DNA from: JBGZFC01 sp041846575
GTDB taxonomy: Bacteria > Bacteroidota > Bacteroidia > Bacteroidales > Dysgonomonadaceae
Direction: 5' to 3'
Assembly (NCBI GenBank): GCA_041846575.1
Contig: JBGZFC010000102.1
Location: 1 to 12,504, forward strand
DNA length: 12,504 nucleotides
Shown piece after piece: positions 12,257-12,504 of the stretch (the stretch's first letter is position 1; each line of letters begins with the position of its first letter). The position numbers and the translations under genes were made by a program. Under the pieces are notes generated by a model. It was not told where the DNA came from and searched no databases. It saw nothing but the letters and a program-made list of their open reading frames with translations.

Positions 12257-12504
12257 TTATTCCCAAAAAAGGTTTTCCGTTTTGGTTAGAAACGCTTCGA
12301 TGGCTTCTTCTATGTCGATACCGCTTCGCTCTGCCAATACGATGAGCCACCAGATGTTTTCGCCCAACTTGTGTTTGAGTTCGCTGTGAGATTTGGCGTT
12401 GGCTTTACCCCAACGGTTTTGCTCGGTCATAATGTTTCGCCCCACCAGACCTGCATCGGTGAGGTAAGCCAAAGCATCTTCTTCCACCGTCCAGTGGCTG
12501 CCGT
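12257..12504 (-). CDS. MazG-like protein, 5' end outside the window
   Basis: The frame is open to the window edge, so the true start lies beyond 12504. The visible 82 residues read GSHWTVEEDALAYLTDAGLVGR, then TEQNRWGKANAKSHSELKHKLGENIWWLIVLAERSG and IDIEEAIEAFLTKTENLFWE. This is the pattern of the small MazG-like proteins of Bacteroidota, related to the all-alpha NTP pyrophosphohydrolases that cleave (d)NTPs to NMP and PPi. The E-x-x-x-K-x-x-E helix (ELKHKLGE) and later acidic residues (DIEEA) fit the metal-binding helices of that fold. The substrate is unknown. The GTG at 12487 is internal and not the start. The gene is the first visible one in the operon with GNAT, DUF1697 and DUF4180. Confidence 0.85.
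   Translation of the reverse strand, partial: GSHWTVEEDALAYLTDAGLVGRNIMTEQNRWGKANAKSHSELKHKLGENIWWLIVLAERSGIDIEEAIEAFLTKTENLFWE

Noticed and set aside
1..12504. tRNA, rRNA, riboswitch or origin
   Set aside because: No cloverleaf with a TTCGAAT-type T-arm, no rRNA motif, no recognised riboswitch core and no iteron or DnaA-box cluster was found by eye.

Overview
The window looks like a piece of a Bacteroidota chromosome, probably of the Bacteroidales/Flavobacteriales type. The evidence is the AT-rich intergenic DNA with a clear TTTG-N19-TAnnTTTG promoter, a sigma/anti-sigma/outer-membrane operon of Bacteroidota style, Bacteroidota-type cydAB, an IS1380-family element and a CRISPR repeat that resembles those of type VI-B (Cas13b) arrays. 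No rRNA or tRNA gene was seen.

Region by region. (1) Bases 1-448 are one end of a CRISPR array: seven identical 36-bp repeats with 29-30-bp spacers, cut by the window edge. A two-spacer block is tandemly duplicated (1-121 equals 131-251). No cas gene is in the window, so the effector must lie to the left or elsewhere. (2) 449-906 is noncoding, with REP-like palindromes and a strong terminator. (3) 907-4072, minus strand: a DUF3467 gene followed by cydA and cydB, the two core subunits of cytochrome bd oxidase, which reduces O2 with quinol at the inner membrane. (4) 4073-4554 is mostly noncoding, with a promoter, a terminator and a possible gene fragment. (5) 4555-6959, minus strand: a four-gene operon of ECF sigma factor, single-TM putative anti-sigma protein, small secreted protein and outer-membrane beta-barrel protein, which looks like an envelope-regulatory unit. 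(6) 7235-8065, minus: an MBL-fold hydrolase. 8286-8819, plus: 5-formyltetrahydrofolate cyclo-ligase with a consensus promoter. (7) 8888-10606: a ridA-like gene reduced to its last 35 codons, abutting an IS1380-family element (8996-10606) whose transposase is split by one in-frame TGA. The rest of the ridA-like gene is not on the other side of the element, and no target-site duplication is visible. (8) 10607-12504, minus strand: a compact run of MazG-like, GNAT, DUF1697 and DUF4180 genes, ending in a remnant of a second DUF1697 3' end.

The most notable items are the duplicated spacer block in a VI-B-like array, the nonsense-disrupted IS with a start-codon-sequestering inverted repeat and rearranged flanks, and the DUF1697 tail remnant fused to the 3' end of the DUF4180 gene. 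I do not see a complete undescribed system inside the window. The CRISPR locus to the left is the best place to look for one.
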